64,000 nt of DNA from Geosiphon pyriformis (lineage: Eukaryota; Glomeromycota; Glomeromycetes; Archaeosporales; Geosiphonaceae): contig JAAOMT010000445.1 of NCBI GenBank assembly GCA_016748015.1, positions 484,755 to 548,754 on the forward strand, read 5' to 3'. Made by a program: the position numbers and the translations under genes. This document shows, piece by piece, positions 1 to 10,399 of the stretch. Under the pieces are notes generated by a model. It searched no databases. It was not told the origin of the DNA and worked only from the letters and a program-made list of their open reading frames with translations. Numbering within the stretch: position 1 is the first letter of the stretch; each line of letters opens with the position of its first letter.

Positions 1-1119
1 TACACAATAGAATTGGCTAAATTCAATTATGGAAATAAAGTAGAAACATATTACCAAATTGCAAGTTACACTTATCCAACCCAAGAAGCTCAAATTCAAC
101 AATTAGAGCAAATAAATATTTAATTGTGTAAAAAATACATCATGTCTTGTGATAATAAATGGTGTTCAGAATGCTATGTTTTTAGCATTCTCTTATTCAA
201 TAAAGATGACCAAAAGGAAATTAAGTTTGGAGAACTCAAGCCAAAAGAAGAAATTGCAACAACTCTAATCTACTTTACTAAGAACCAATCAGTCCTACAA
301 CTCAAATATTTCAACAATAATGATTAAGGAATCAAACCAGAAAAAGTACATGATATAGATGCTGAATATGATCTATAATACTCAAGAAAAAATACTTTGG
401 TCCTCCAACCAAAATTTTTAATAAAAACTAACCTCAGAATTGCTTTTAAAATACTATCAAGAGCAATGTTTCAAATTGCATTCAGATTATTATTAGTAAG
501 CAAAGAAATTAATGTTAAAAGAAGAATTATAGATGCAGGATACATTATGCTACAGAATGAAACTAATAAACTATTCAAAATTGAACATGCTAAAAAGATT
601 GCCCAAGCAATTTACCTACTTTTAATTAACATTTCAGATTTACAATCAGTTAACAACAAAAAACAATTAGAAAAAAGTGAAAAAAGAACTCAAAATTTTG
701 GTTTAACTGGACGATTTACAGTTCCAGTAAACATAGCTTTTAATACACAAAATGAATCTTACTAGATTTTTTAACTTCTTTAACCAATTACCATTTTACT
801 TTTTGGAGAATATCATAAAATCTATACTTGATCAAAACCAATTACCACCCAACAAATTTTTAAATCCAATAAACAAATCTGTTTAAAACATAAAATCTCA
901 ATCTCAAATATCTATATACCAAAAAAAATGAAAAAATTTCAAGTTATATTTTACAATCCAAACAACTACCTCATTGTTTTATTAAATAAATTAGAAATTG
1001 GAATCATATATAGCAATATCTTTCAAAATGAAAACTTTCAGATGGTCAGCAATTTCATCAAAATTGTAAAACATACACTATTCTCAAATCCAAATATTAT
1101 TGCTACTACTGAAAACTAA
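1..1119 (+). pseudogene. Pol fragment A: Cys-rich module end, dUTPase-like domain and post-dUTPase domain
   Basis: In frame 1 the fragment starts with the tail of the Cys-rich module (last pair near 160-175, WCSEC; its first CxxC is damaged to CKKY). The dUTPase-like fold follows: motif I near 350-375 (IDAEYDL), motif III near 525-545 (IIDAGY), motif IV near 598-612 (AQAIY), motif V degraded to FGLTG near 700. Compared with B it lacks five codons right after the motif III Tyr, which removes TGDI and would disable a dUTPase. A second beta-rich-looking domain (YNPNNY near 948-968) runs to the stop at 1117. Stops at 121 and 325 are CAA-to-TAA type relative to related copies. dUTPases hydrolyse dUTP to dUMP and keep uracil out of new cDNA; activity here is very unlikely. 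Confidence 0.8.
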
Positions 1120-1152
1120 CACTTTTTGAAAGAAAAACTCTTTCGAATTAAT

Positions 1153-2556
1153 ATGAATTCTTTAAAACCTTAATAATAAAAACAATTGAAACAGTTAATA
1201 GCTGAATTCGCTGATATATTTGCAAAAAACAACAATGATTTGGAAAAAACTGATATTGTTCAACATCAAATCTACACAAAAAATACTTCACCAAAATAAC
1301 AACAAGCCTATCAAGTTCTATCTGCTAGCCACTAATTTATTAGAAAAGAGATTCAAAGAATCAATAATAGATTAATCTAACTATCAAGAAGCCTATAAAT
1401 CTTACCAGTAGTTTTGGTTAAAAAAAAAAATAGAAAAATCAGATTTTGCATTAACTATTACCAATTGAACAATGTGATAATTGAAGATGCCTACTCTTGT
1501 TCCAGAATTGATGACATGCTAGATGTCTTAGAAAAAATCAAGTTCTTCTCAACTTTAGACTTGAAAAGTAGATACTGACAAGTTAAAATAGATCCAAAAG
1601 ATCGACTCAAAACAGCATTTACCACCCAAGAAGAAAACTATAAGTTCAATATTATGTTTTTTGGACTTTGCAATATATTAGCAATATTCCAGTGACTTAT
1701 GAATGTTGTATATGAAAAACTTTTATGGCAATCAGTAGTTGTCTATTTTGATAACACTGATGTGTATTTACCAAGTTTTGAAGCTTACCTTATCTACTTG
1801 TAAGAAGTTTTTCAATGATTACAGAAAGCAGAATTAAAGTTGAATATTGAGAAATATCACTTTGGAAAAACAAGTCTAATTTTTTTTGGACACATTATTA
1901 GCAAAAATGAAGTTAAACCAAATTCAAGAACAATCAGTGCTGTTAAAAACTTTCAAACTTCCAAAAATACCACAGAGCTACAAAAATTTGTGGGATTAGC
2001 CTCCTATTATTAGAAATTCATAAAAAAATTTTCAGAAATTGCCAAACTATTCAATTATCTTACCAACAAAAACATATCATATAAATGGACTAAAAAACAA
2101 CAGAAAGCATTTGAAACTCTCAAAACAAAATTAACAACAGCCCCAGTTCTTGCTTACTCAAACTTCAACAAATAATTCTAACTAGTCACTAATGCTTCAC
2201 ACATAGCATTTGGTGTTATTCTATCATAATTAGATAAAAATGGCCAGGAACAAGTCATTGTTTATGTCAGTAGAACACTTAAACCAACAGAACTCAAATA
2301 TAGTTCAACTAAATTAGAAGCTACCACAGTCATTTGGGCTCTTAAATACTTTCAACAATACTTGAAGAATGGAAAAAAATTTGATATTTTAACTAACAAT
2401 ATTGGCCTTAAATGCCTCAATAAAAAGAAAACTGAACAAAGTGTTAAACAGTCTCAATAAAATAACTTTTTAGCAGACTACAAATATATTGTACATTATA
2501 AACCAGGAAAACTACACACTAATGTTGACAGTCTCTCAAGAATGAGACAAGATTAA
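1153..2556 (+). pseudogene. Reverse transcriptase-RNase H of element A
   Basis: Ty3/gypsy-type RT: fingers region with KNRKIRFCINYYQLN (about 1425-1465), palm with LDLKSRY and DPKDRLKTAFTTQE (1555-1630), and the catalytic box at about 1738-1760 reading VYFDNTDV instead of YLDD, so the second catalytic Asp is Asn (GAT to AAT). The thumb and connection follow (GHIISKNEVKPNS; ELQKFVGLASYY). RNase H spans about 2160-2550 with TNASH where TDAS is expected, ending at NVDSLSRMRQD and a TAA at 2554. Numerous stops interrupt it. The frame matches the upstream dUTPase fragment. The ATG at 1153 corresponds to the start in B at 21551. Confidence 0.88.
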
Positions 2557-3999
2557 TACCAACAACAATTCTACTACAACTTACCAACCTATTAACAAAA
2601 ATAACTAAACAATAATAGATCTCAGAAATTACAACAACATTAAAAACTATTTAAAGACTCTTACTATATTAGAAAATGGGTCTCCAAGTAAAAAACATCA
2701 ATTATAATACCAATCAAAACAATATTTTATACACCATAACAAAATCTATTATAAAAATTGCAAAAATTTAAATCAACTACTCAGATTAGTACAAAAGAAT
2801 GAAAAAGAAACAATTCTATACAACATGTACACAAATTTTTTCTCAGCACACTTGGGAAGAAATAGAACAATTCAAAGAACTTTTAAACATTATTTTTGGC
2901 CCCACATGCAAAAAGACATTTGACAATATGTAAAATTTTATGATAGTTGTCAAAAAAGAGAAGGAACTCGCCCCACAGAACTTTTAAATCCAATTAATGT
3001 TGGACAATCTTTTGACAGAATTGGAATTAATTTAGTCGGACCATTACTTATTACAACTCAAGAAAATTATTATATTGCAGTTGTAATAGATTATCTCACC
3101 AAATGGTTTGAAATGAGAGTCATTTAAAGAGCAGATGCAAAATCAGTAGCAAATTTCATCTATGAAGACATTATTTGTAAACATAAATACCTAACTGAAT
3201 TTTTATTTAATCAAGAAATACATTTTGTGAACAACTTAATACAAGAAATTTGTGAACAATTCAATGTCAAAAGACCTCTATTATTATTTTATTATCCCTA
3301 AACAAATGAACTTGTAAAATGGTTCAACAAAACATTATGTGAAGCTTTAGCCAAAATCTCAACAGATTTTGAGCAGAAATAGAATATCTTTATTCCATTA
3401 GTGTTATTAGCCTACAAAACACTAAAACAAGATACTATAAAGCACAAACTATTTGATCTTACTTATGAAAAGACAGCAATATTACCAATTAATTTTACAA
3501 TAAAAACATATCCAGTGCAATCAATCAATGAAGAAAACTTTCAAAAAACACTTCAAAAAAAAGTCTACACTTTTCTTAGTACACTGAAAAGAAAAAAACA
3601 AATAGTAGCTACTTATATTAAACACTTCTAAGCTTAACAAAAAGAAAGACATGATAAAAAATTGCCACCAGTTATCAACAAATTTAAAGTTAAAAATAAA
3701 GTTTTCTTACATAAAACTAAGACTGAAAAACAATAGAGTAGAAAATTTGAACATAAATGGAATAAACCATTTTATATTCATGAAATTTTAGGCAATAGAT
3801 TATACAAATTAAGATTTGATGACAAAGTTCTAACAAAAGTTACACATAGAGATAGATTGAAACACTATCATTTCAGAAACAATCCTGAACTATTAATTCT
3901 ACAAATTGGTATACATTCCCCTTTAATTAATCCTGTAATATTTTCCAAAATTTAGAACCAATAGTTATAATAAAACAACAACTAAACTTGAATACTTAA
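2557..3999 (+). pseudogene. Integrase of element A
   Basis: The N-terminal zinc-binding region is seen near 2830-2960, with the CxxC pair damaged to CQKRE. The catalytic core begins near 3010 with IGINLVGPL; the first catalytic Asp is Asn, as in B. The second acidic residue region (FNQEIHFVNN, about 3205-3235) has also lost its Asp, and the E-motif region near 3300-3340 is degraded (NELVKWFNKTL). The longest intact piece is 3401-3631. The C-terminal part has a GPY/F-like stretch (KPFYIHEIL, about 3765-3790) with no visible chromodomain. The reading frame differs from that of RT, and several stops occur. Confidence 0.85.
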
Positions 4000-4161
4000 T
4001 TTAACATTTTATAATAACTTTTTTAAAATACACAAAACATAAACCAAAAATAATAAATAATTATAAGAAACATTCAAAACCAAAAACAAATAAAAACCTT
4101 ATACTCAAAAATAATTTTCTTTATTTTTTTTCAAATTTCATTTATTAGTTAGTCATTTTTA

Positions 4162-4840
4162 TCATAATTATTTCTCGAAATATTCAATAAATATCTTAAA
4201 AATTAATGTTAGCCTTGAAAATACTTCCTGATCTATCCATAATAATTAATAAAAGTCAAATTAATTACATTCAAAAAAAAACCACAATACTAGTAGTAAA
4301 TTATTCTTAGAATTATCACTTCTATAGAAGAAAAACAAAAAGCTATTCTGGAATTCAGTTACCAAAACTGTTAAAGCAAGCACTAAAAAAAAATTTTTAT
4401 TTGCCTCTATTAATATTTTACCAAATATTACAATATAACAAAAACTTTTACAACTTTTTAATGAACAGAACAATAACTATACCCTTATCTATAGATATTT
4501 TCACATTGGAAAAACACTTTATGAACGAAAACTGAATCTTGAAGCAACAAACATCACTTCTGAAGCTATACAAAAACAAATTCACAATGAATTCAAGACA
4601 GCAGCTGAATCAACAAACATTTGCTACAAACTTAGAGCAGCATTTAGACTCTATAATTTATTTAACACTTGTAAAAATGTCTTACAAAAATTTAATACTT
4701 TAGCCAATAAAGATTCAATACATTAGAAAGCTCACAAAACTGAAATTTCCACAGTTTTTAGATTAAATCACTTCAATTATTTTGGACCACTATCTTGACA
4801 TTACAAATAATACTTAGACTTCAACAAAGCTCAGTCTTGA
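4162..4840 (+). pseudogene. Accessory ORF of element A, downstream of integrase
   Basis: Collinear with the accessory ORF of B (24483-25160). The B start ATG corresponds to ATA here, so the start is lost. The most recognisable block is at about 4610-4695: a YKLRAAF.LYNLF.TC.NVL pattern shared with B, D and F2. The frame ends KAQS followed by TGA at 4838, 11 bp before the LTR. I recognise no known family. It could be an Env-position accessory protein, a Gag-like cofactor, or sequence conserved partly for its role next to the polypurine tract. Several stops are present. Confidence 0.65.
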
Positions 4841-4851
4841 GGAAAAAATTA

Positions 4852-5826
4852 TGTTACCAGTAAAATTTTAGCTATTAATTAGCATGAAATCATCTTCATA
4901 ATTCTTATTATTAATTAGCATATACTATTATCATTTGAATTATCACTTATTATTTAATTAAATTATCAAATATTATTACTCAATTAATAACCTGATTTGT
5001 ACTATAGAAATTAAGATAATCAAATTACACAATACTTTAAACCATTTAATATAGTTAAAAATTTGCCGAAATTGATAAAAAATTGGCCGAAATAATCAAT
5101 AATTTGTAGAAATAACTTGGAGTATATTAAAATGTATTTTTAGTTTACCAAAATTGAAGCAAAGAGAAAAATGCAAGTTCAAAGACTAGTGCTACAACAA
5201 GTTGTATAAAAGAAAAGCTTTTTTTTTCAAGAAAATGTATTTTTTTATAGTATCTTATTATAATATATTACTTTAGATATCTTAATTATAACAAATTACT
5301 TTTTACAAAATCAAATAAAAATTAAATATTTGAAAATTAAATCCTTAAATTATTATACTTGAAATTTCTTTTACAACTAACATTTTGAAATTAATTAGCT
5401 ACCAATTTCAGTAATCTGTTAGTGACTCCAGATCTGGATAGAAAACGTTTTTCTTGTTAGAATTCTATTTTTTTTACATTTTTTTTATTTTTTTATTTTT
5501 TTTTCTTATCATAATTATTAAAATAGCCTACAGACAAAATTTTTGTAGAAAAGTTGACTTTTATAGCAAAGTAACTACACATTTTTTAGTGAGCTTCCAG
5601 ATGAGCAATTCTTAAGAAAGAGTTGACATTTACTACAATGTAACTACATAAAGCAACTGACATGGAATTAGCCATTTTACTTATAAGTCCAGCAGTTCAA
5701 ATTATATGAGATAATTTGAAGATAAATTCAGTTATTAAAGATTCAACTGCTTTCAAAAAACGTGAAATTAGCAACAGACAGACATTAACAAAATTTAAGA
5801 AAAGATACCAAAAATCTCTAATAATA
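4852..5826 (+). repeat. 3' LTR of element A (family 1)
   Basis: Starts TGTTACCAG and ends ...TCTAATAATA (degraded TCTGGTAACA). It is 975 bp, close to 963 bp in B. A TATA box (TATAAAAG) is at 5205-5212, and degraded copies of the 20-bp U3 repeat (TTTGCCGAAAT-like) lie near 5060-5110. The preceding purine run (GAGGAAAAAA, about 4839-4848) is the polypurine tract. It is more similar to the F1 LTR than to B in the first 40 bp (AAAATTTTAGC). Confidence 0.88.
5205..5212 (+). promoter_or_regulatory. TATA box of the element A LTR
   Basis: TATAAAAG at the same LTR offset as in B (16698). It is the probable core promoter of family-1 LTRs. Confidence 0.6.
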
Positions 5827-7110
5827 ATGTCTTTGTTTGAATATTATAAATTATATTTAACATCAATTTTGTGGACTTTTTTTGGTTTGATTTCTTGGTC
5901 ATTGTTATTAAAATATTTAAGTTATAGGACTGGTTAATTTTTAATAAGATAGATTGAGATTGTTGCAATTTTTTTTAGTTTTTTCAAATTTAATTTTATA
6001 TTCATTACTTTTACTTGACAGAGGAATACTAAAAGTATAATATTCTAAACATTATTGATCATCACAAAACATGACACATTCTTCATATAATTGAATATTC
6101 ATTTGTTTTAATTATTAAATTTGAGCTTTTTTGGCCAAATAGATATAGCTTGTAATTTGGTAATAGGTTTCTACTTTGTTTTCATAATTCAATTCAGCTA
6201 ATTTTATAGTGTATTTAATATATTCAGCTTCTTTTATTTGGCAGACAATTTTTTAAATTCTTTAATTAATTAAAATTATGACTAGTTTATAGATTATTTT
6301 GGTATTATGTAGATAATAGTAGAATTTGTTAAGGGCATTGTTATAAACAACATCAAATGAGATTTTTTTTTTACTTTTTTAGTAATTGAAAGTACATATT
6401 AGCAAATTTGATCACAAACTTCTCTTTTTCATTGTAATATCAATCTAATTGTATTTTTTAAGTAATATTTTTTCACATGTTAAACAAAATTATTGTCCTA
6501 TTTTTTATTTCTTTTTAGAAATTCAAATCATTTTTTATAACATGTTTTGCAGAAATAGCATGTTTGTTTTTTGTATTTCTCCTTTAGAGATGTGCAAGCT
6601 CTTATTTATAAAAGTTTTTTGTTGTACTCTTTGTATTTTAATAGAATATATAGTAGTTTTTTTTGTGATTTTAGTGTAAAATAATAAACAATATTCTATT
6701 TTCTGGTTTTTTTAAAGATTTTCTGTTCTGTTTTCTTAGCCCAATTGAATATTAATCCAAAAGCCATGTATGTTTTAATAATTGGCAATTTTTTTTTTCA
6801 AATTTGAATACCAGGGCTTTTTTTGATTGTTTGTTAAAAGTATTACAAATAGCAAGTACTCTACTGTATTGTTCTTAGTATAATATCTTGAATTTCTGAG
6901 TTTTTTATTTAAGTTTGCATTGACTTTGGGAAATCAATCATTTTTAACAAGAGTTTAGTATTGGAGTACATCTATTATAAACACTTTAACTAAAATAATA
7001 ATTTTATTAATTGTAAAAAAGAAATTGTCAATTTTTTCTATTGGAATTTTTTTATATTATCAGCTGTAATGATGACTGTTTGAGCTGGTTAGTTCGCATT
7101 TTATTTGAGT
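5827..7110 (-). pseudogene. Pol fragment F1: protease end, Cys-rich module and start of dUTPase
   Basis: The reverse complement is collinear with B 19500-20790: protease C-terminal part (about 7110-6800), the Cys-rich module (about 6800-6020, with CEECVMFCDDQ near 6060), and the start of the dUTPase-like domain, ending after motif I (IDVKYNL, about 5860-5840). Element A interrupts it at 5827. Stops and A+T drift are heavy; no frame stays open beyond about 75 codons. Short plus-strand ORFs at 5716-5937 and 6449-6679 are by-products of this antisense gene. Confidence 0.75.
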
Positions 7111-7121
7111 TGTTGTATCAA

Positions 7122-7415
7122 TTAGTAAGTGATAATACTTCTAGCAAATCCACTATCTAAGATTAAACAAATTAGATTTCTTTCTACTTTGGTTTTAGTA
7201 TACATAGCTGTAATTGCTTTTTGTTCATTGACTTCTGTATTGCTAAACAAAAATGGTGATTTATTTGCTTTAAATTCAAAAAGAAAAATATCTGAGAGAT
7301 TGGTGTTTTTAGCAATTTTTGCTAATGAAATCATATTACTGGAAAAATTTAATCTTAATATTGCAGTTTTATTTTCAAAAAATGCAGTTTGTTGAAAATT
7401 CTGTTCCTTAGACAT
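7122..7415 (-). pseudogene. Aspartic protease of element F1
   Basis: This 97-codon open piece aligns with B 19158-19490 throughout. It has the retropepsin signature LILDSGFARSIITY near its C-terminus (about 7165-7122), with DSG intact, unlike B (DSR) and E and F2 (NSG). Just upstream is the family-typical stretch NEQKAITAMYT. Retropepsins cleave the Gag-Pol precursor and act as dimers. It follows gag in the same orientation, with stops between. The open plus-strand ORF at 7129-7395 is its shadow. Confidence 0.82.
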
Positions 7416-7475
7416 AGTTAGATAATTGAATTGAGTGTAATAGTGATTGGATTTTTGTTGAATTGTTTTAAGGAA

Positions 7476-9190
7476 TCAATTGATTGTTAGAATTAATTCT
7501 GTTGTTGTTTGTTGTAAAGCAATTTTAAGATACAAATTGGTTTTGTTGTACCAATTTTCTGGTTGGTACTTGGTATTGTTAAGTAAGTAGTATTTGATAT
7601 TGTTAAACCTGTGGCTTATATTATTGTTGTAGAACAGGTTAATAATAATTGTTTTGTTGTTAAAATCTTGAAGAATTATAAGTTGATGGCAGAAATTGGT
7701 AATAAAATTGCTGAGGTTAGAAGTAACATTGATTATTTTTAAATTATTAGTCTCTTTGTATTTTTCTACAATTTCATTTTCAGTGTTCTGAAATTTCACA
7801 ATAATGGCAATTTTATGGTTAATTGTTGAATGATGATAAAAAAAAGTTGTTCTAATTTTATTATTGTAATAATTAATTTGTAAAGTAGTTTTCTATTTTT
7901 TTAGTAAGTTGATCAATTTTTTTTTCAGCTGCTAATTTGGTTTTACTGATTGTAAGATTGACAAGTTTGATGCAGTTTGCTTCTTTTATTGCTATTTTGT
8001 AGTTTTTTGCATGTTAAATAACTGTAGCCAAGTCTTCTAAAGCATGTAGACAAACTTTTTTGATGAGTTTATTTTTTAATCTTGCAATAAATTGATCCAA
8101 AATCTGGGTATTGAAATAGTAATCATTGGTTTCTAATTGTTAAATTTGTTGAAGAAACTTGTTAAACTTTTCAAGATAGGTTATAACAGATTCAGCTGGT
8201 TCTTGTTTGATGTTTTAGAATTGGTTTCAAAACGTAATAGAAGTGTTGTTGTTAGTAAATTGTTTTAGGAAAGCATTTTTGAATGCTTGCCAAACTTTAA
8301 AGAATTCAACCAAGTTTTTGAATCATTCATCTGTAGTCCTTTAAAAAAAATAAGAAATGGCTTTAAGCATTCTGACAGCAGTCTATTCATTTACATTTTC
8401 TGCTTTCTGGACTTTATTAAATCATTCCTGTGGACTGGTGTTAGTATTTTTTCTGTAAATTCAGTAATTTTTGCAATATAGATAGTTGTTATTTTTTTAG
8501 TATCTTTGTTTTCAATGGTTTTTTTTTCTGTAAATTTTGAAATGTCTTTACTATTATTAGAGTAATTGCTTTGGTTTTTTGCTAAGAAATCAAAAAGATT
8601 AGTACTGGTGAATATTGGTTTAAACTGTTGTATTAGACTTTTTGGTAAAATAAAATTTTCTGGTTTTGAAAACTAAATAAGAAATAAATTTGGTGTTTGT
8701 GATTAAACAAAAAAAATTGAAAATAGAGTGACAAAAAGTGGTAATTTCGAATTAGTTCTTGGTTTAGGTGTTTATAGGTGTTTAAAAATTGTATTTGATG
8801 TGTTGAGTATTGTTTGAATTGGTCAGGTGTTTTTTTTTGTTTTTTCTACTTGTTTCGAGTTCAGATTGTGAATTAGCAAGATATTTTTTTTTGCAAAATT
8901 TGATAAATTTGTAATTTAATTTTTCAAAGTAAGTAGCATAGTTGTTAGCACTAATGTTTTCTGAATTTCTGTTTAAATAGTAAATGAGATATTCAAGAAG
9001 GTTTCATTTAATTTTTGTAATATTGTAGTTTCCAAAAAAATAATTGTTGATTTTGTTTTCAATGTATTAGAAAAGTGTTTTCTTAAAAGCTGTGATTCTA
9101 TTTTGGATTTCAAATTGTTGTTTACAATATGTATAAATTGATTGATAGTACTTTAGAGTTAAAATATTTGAAATAGTTACTTCTTTGAAT
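7476..9190 (-). pseudogene. Gag polyprotein of element F1
   Basis: Collinear with B gag (17346-19157). The N-terminal domain is near 9190-8860; the following capsid-like region is broken by many stops. The CCHC zinc knuckle is at about 7812-7768: C-HY-C-EISE-H-x4-C with all four ligands, though two stops fall between His and the last Cys. A Gln/Asn/Tyr-rich tail (7799-7476) follows. Gag forms the cytoplasmic virus-like particle and the knuckle binds element RNA. The GTG conserved at the gag start in other elements reads GAA here. Confidence 0.75.
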
Positions 9191-9220
9191 TTATTGTTGC
9201 TGTGTTATTTTTATGAGAAA

Positions 9221-9228
9221 GCACCAAA
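9221..9228 (-). other. Primer-binding site of F1
   Basis: On the minus strand TTTGGTGCTTTC directly follows the LTR end. TGG pairs with the CCA end of a tRNA; the tRNA is not identified. Confidence 0.65.
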
Positions 9229-9397
9229 TATTACCAAAAGATTTTGATCTCTTTTTTTGAATGTTGTTAATGCTTAATTGCTGTAAATTCACATTTTCTG
9301 GAAGTAGTTCAATTTCTGATAACTGAATTTATTTTTAAATTATCTTCTATAATTTGAACTGCTGGGCTTATAAGTAAAATGACTAATTCTATATTAG
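9229..9397 (-). repeat. 5' LTR of F1, U5-side piece (rest at 45923-46719)
   Basis: The reverse complement matches the last 169 bp of B-type LTRs and ends in TAATA next to the primer site. Cut at 9397/9398 by F2; the right-hand part resumes at 45923 with matching continuation. The last four bases (TTAG) pair with CTAG at 45919-45922 as target duplication. Confidence 0.85.
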
Positions 9398-9478
9398 TGT
9401 TATAGGTAATTATTTAGGTGTTGGAGTAAATAACAAACTTATAATTTGGTGCTCAATAACTATTTTGAATAATGTTGG
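9398..9478 (-). repeat. 3' LTR of F2, outer 81 bp (rest at 36073-36895)
   Basis: TGTTATAGGTAATTATTTAG matches the 5' LTR copy at 45033 (TGTTACAGATGATTATTTAA) and continues to AATGTTGG, where E begins. The last four bases TTGG are repeated at 36069-36072 after E. Confidence 0.88.
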
Positions 9479-10317
9479 TATTACAGTTCAAGAATTTAAT
9501 AAGAATTATAAATAATATAAATTAGCCAATCATGAAATAGCACAGCAACAATTTATAAAAAGAAATGATTTACAAATAACAGCAAGCACTATCATGCAAT
9601 AACAGCAAGCACTATTTTACAATAGCAGCAAGCACTATCATGTAAAAGCAGTAAGCATTATTTTACAATAACAGCAAGCACTATTTAAAAATAACGGAAA
9701 TAGAGTATTATAAGACATTATTTTGTAAAACAATAATTATATATATATACAATAATTTTAATGATGAAAAATTAAACAAGCTTCAACTAAAAGCAACAAA
9801 TATCTAAATAAAATCTTATTCAAAAAGAATTAATAAAAATAATAAATTGAATAAACATCACAATTACAAGATTAACAATAAAATTCACATAACCTCTCTA
9901 GCAAATGAAACTATTATTCCATCTCTGAACCCTTTGAAAGAATAATCTCTGATCAAGATTATTTACATGGTTACTAATTAAATTGAAAAAGCTTTATTAT
10001 ATACTTAGAGAAATTGCAAAAAGGCTATTAACATTCCGTGTTTCTAAATTAGAGAAACACATTAGGCAATTGCAAAGATAGCCTCAAAAAAGACCCCAAA
10101 CAGTAGGTAGATTTCAAATTAGCCTCTGAGAAGGAGTACACAACATACAAAGACAACTAGAATTAAAGAGAAAACTTACATCACAACATTAAGAAAAAAC
10201 CTTTAGTACATTATCATTAATATCCAACACATAAAATAGAGAAATTCATGAGAGATTGATTGCAATTAAAATGGGAGATCAACAATTAAAATATACCAAA
10301 AAAACACTCTCATAACA
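9479..10317 (+). repeat. 5' LTR of element E (family 3)
   Basis: Starts TATTACAGTTC (TGTTACAG with one transition) and ends TAACA. Same length as the 3' LTR at 35230-36068 and strongly similar along its length. Contains the 23-bp array at 9581-9695 and an alternating TA run near 9729-9746 that may serve as a TATA element. Confidence 0.93.
9581..9695 (+). repeat. 23-bp tandem array in the E 5' LTR
   Basis: AGYAAGCAYTAT starts at 9581, 9604, 9627, 9650 and 9673: five units with an exact 23-bp period, about 35 bp before the TA-rich stretch. Position suggests an upstream activating array. Confidence 0.9.
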
Positions 10318-10319
10318 TT

Positions 10320-10329
10320 TGGTGAACTC
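10320..10329 (+). other. Primer-binding site of element E
   Basis: TGGTGAACTC two bases after the 5' LTR; the TGG should pair with a tRNA CCA end. Differs from the TGGTGCTC of families 1, 2 and 4 after five bases, so a different tRNA is likely. Confidence 0.65.
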
Positions 10330-10399
10330 TACGAGAAAAGAAAATTAAAAAAAACTAATAATTAGCAATAATTCATTGCTAAAAAAAGAAGAAACAAAA

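Larger units (their letters stand above)
1..5826 (+). mobile_element. Element A: 3' part of a family-1 Ty3/gypsy-like retrotransposon
   Basis: The window opens inside this element. In order it shows the end of the Cys-rich module, dUTPase-like domain, reverse transcriptase-RNase H, integrase, accessory ORF and a complete 3' LTR. It is collinear with element B (20400-26134). At 5826 its LTR ends in TAATA (TAACA with one transition), and the next base resumes the antisense dUTPase region of element F1, so A is inserted in F1. Its 5' half and left target duplication lie outside the window. Many in-frame stops show it is dead. Confidence 0.9.

Noticed and set aside
4261-4473. Minus-strand 70-codon hydrophobic ORF
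   Set aside because: Antisense to the accessory ORF of element A; Phe/Leu-rich because the sense strand is A-rich.
4483-4840. Envelope gene in the post-integrase position
   Set aside because: No signal peptide, no transmembrane anchor and no furin-like site in any of the copies; the ORF looks soluble and helical.
6449-6679. Plus-strand ORF with apparent membrane segments
   Set aside because: Antisense of the F1 Cys-rich module; its Cys and Phe content follows from the opposite strand.
9581-9695. CRISPR-like array
   Set aside because: Direct head-to-tail 23-bp units without spacers, inside an LTR of a eukaryotic retrotransposon.
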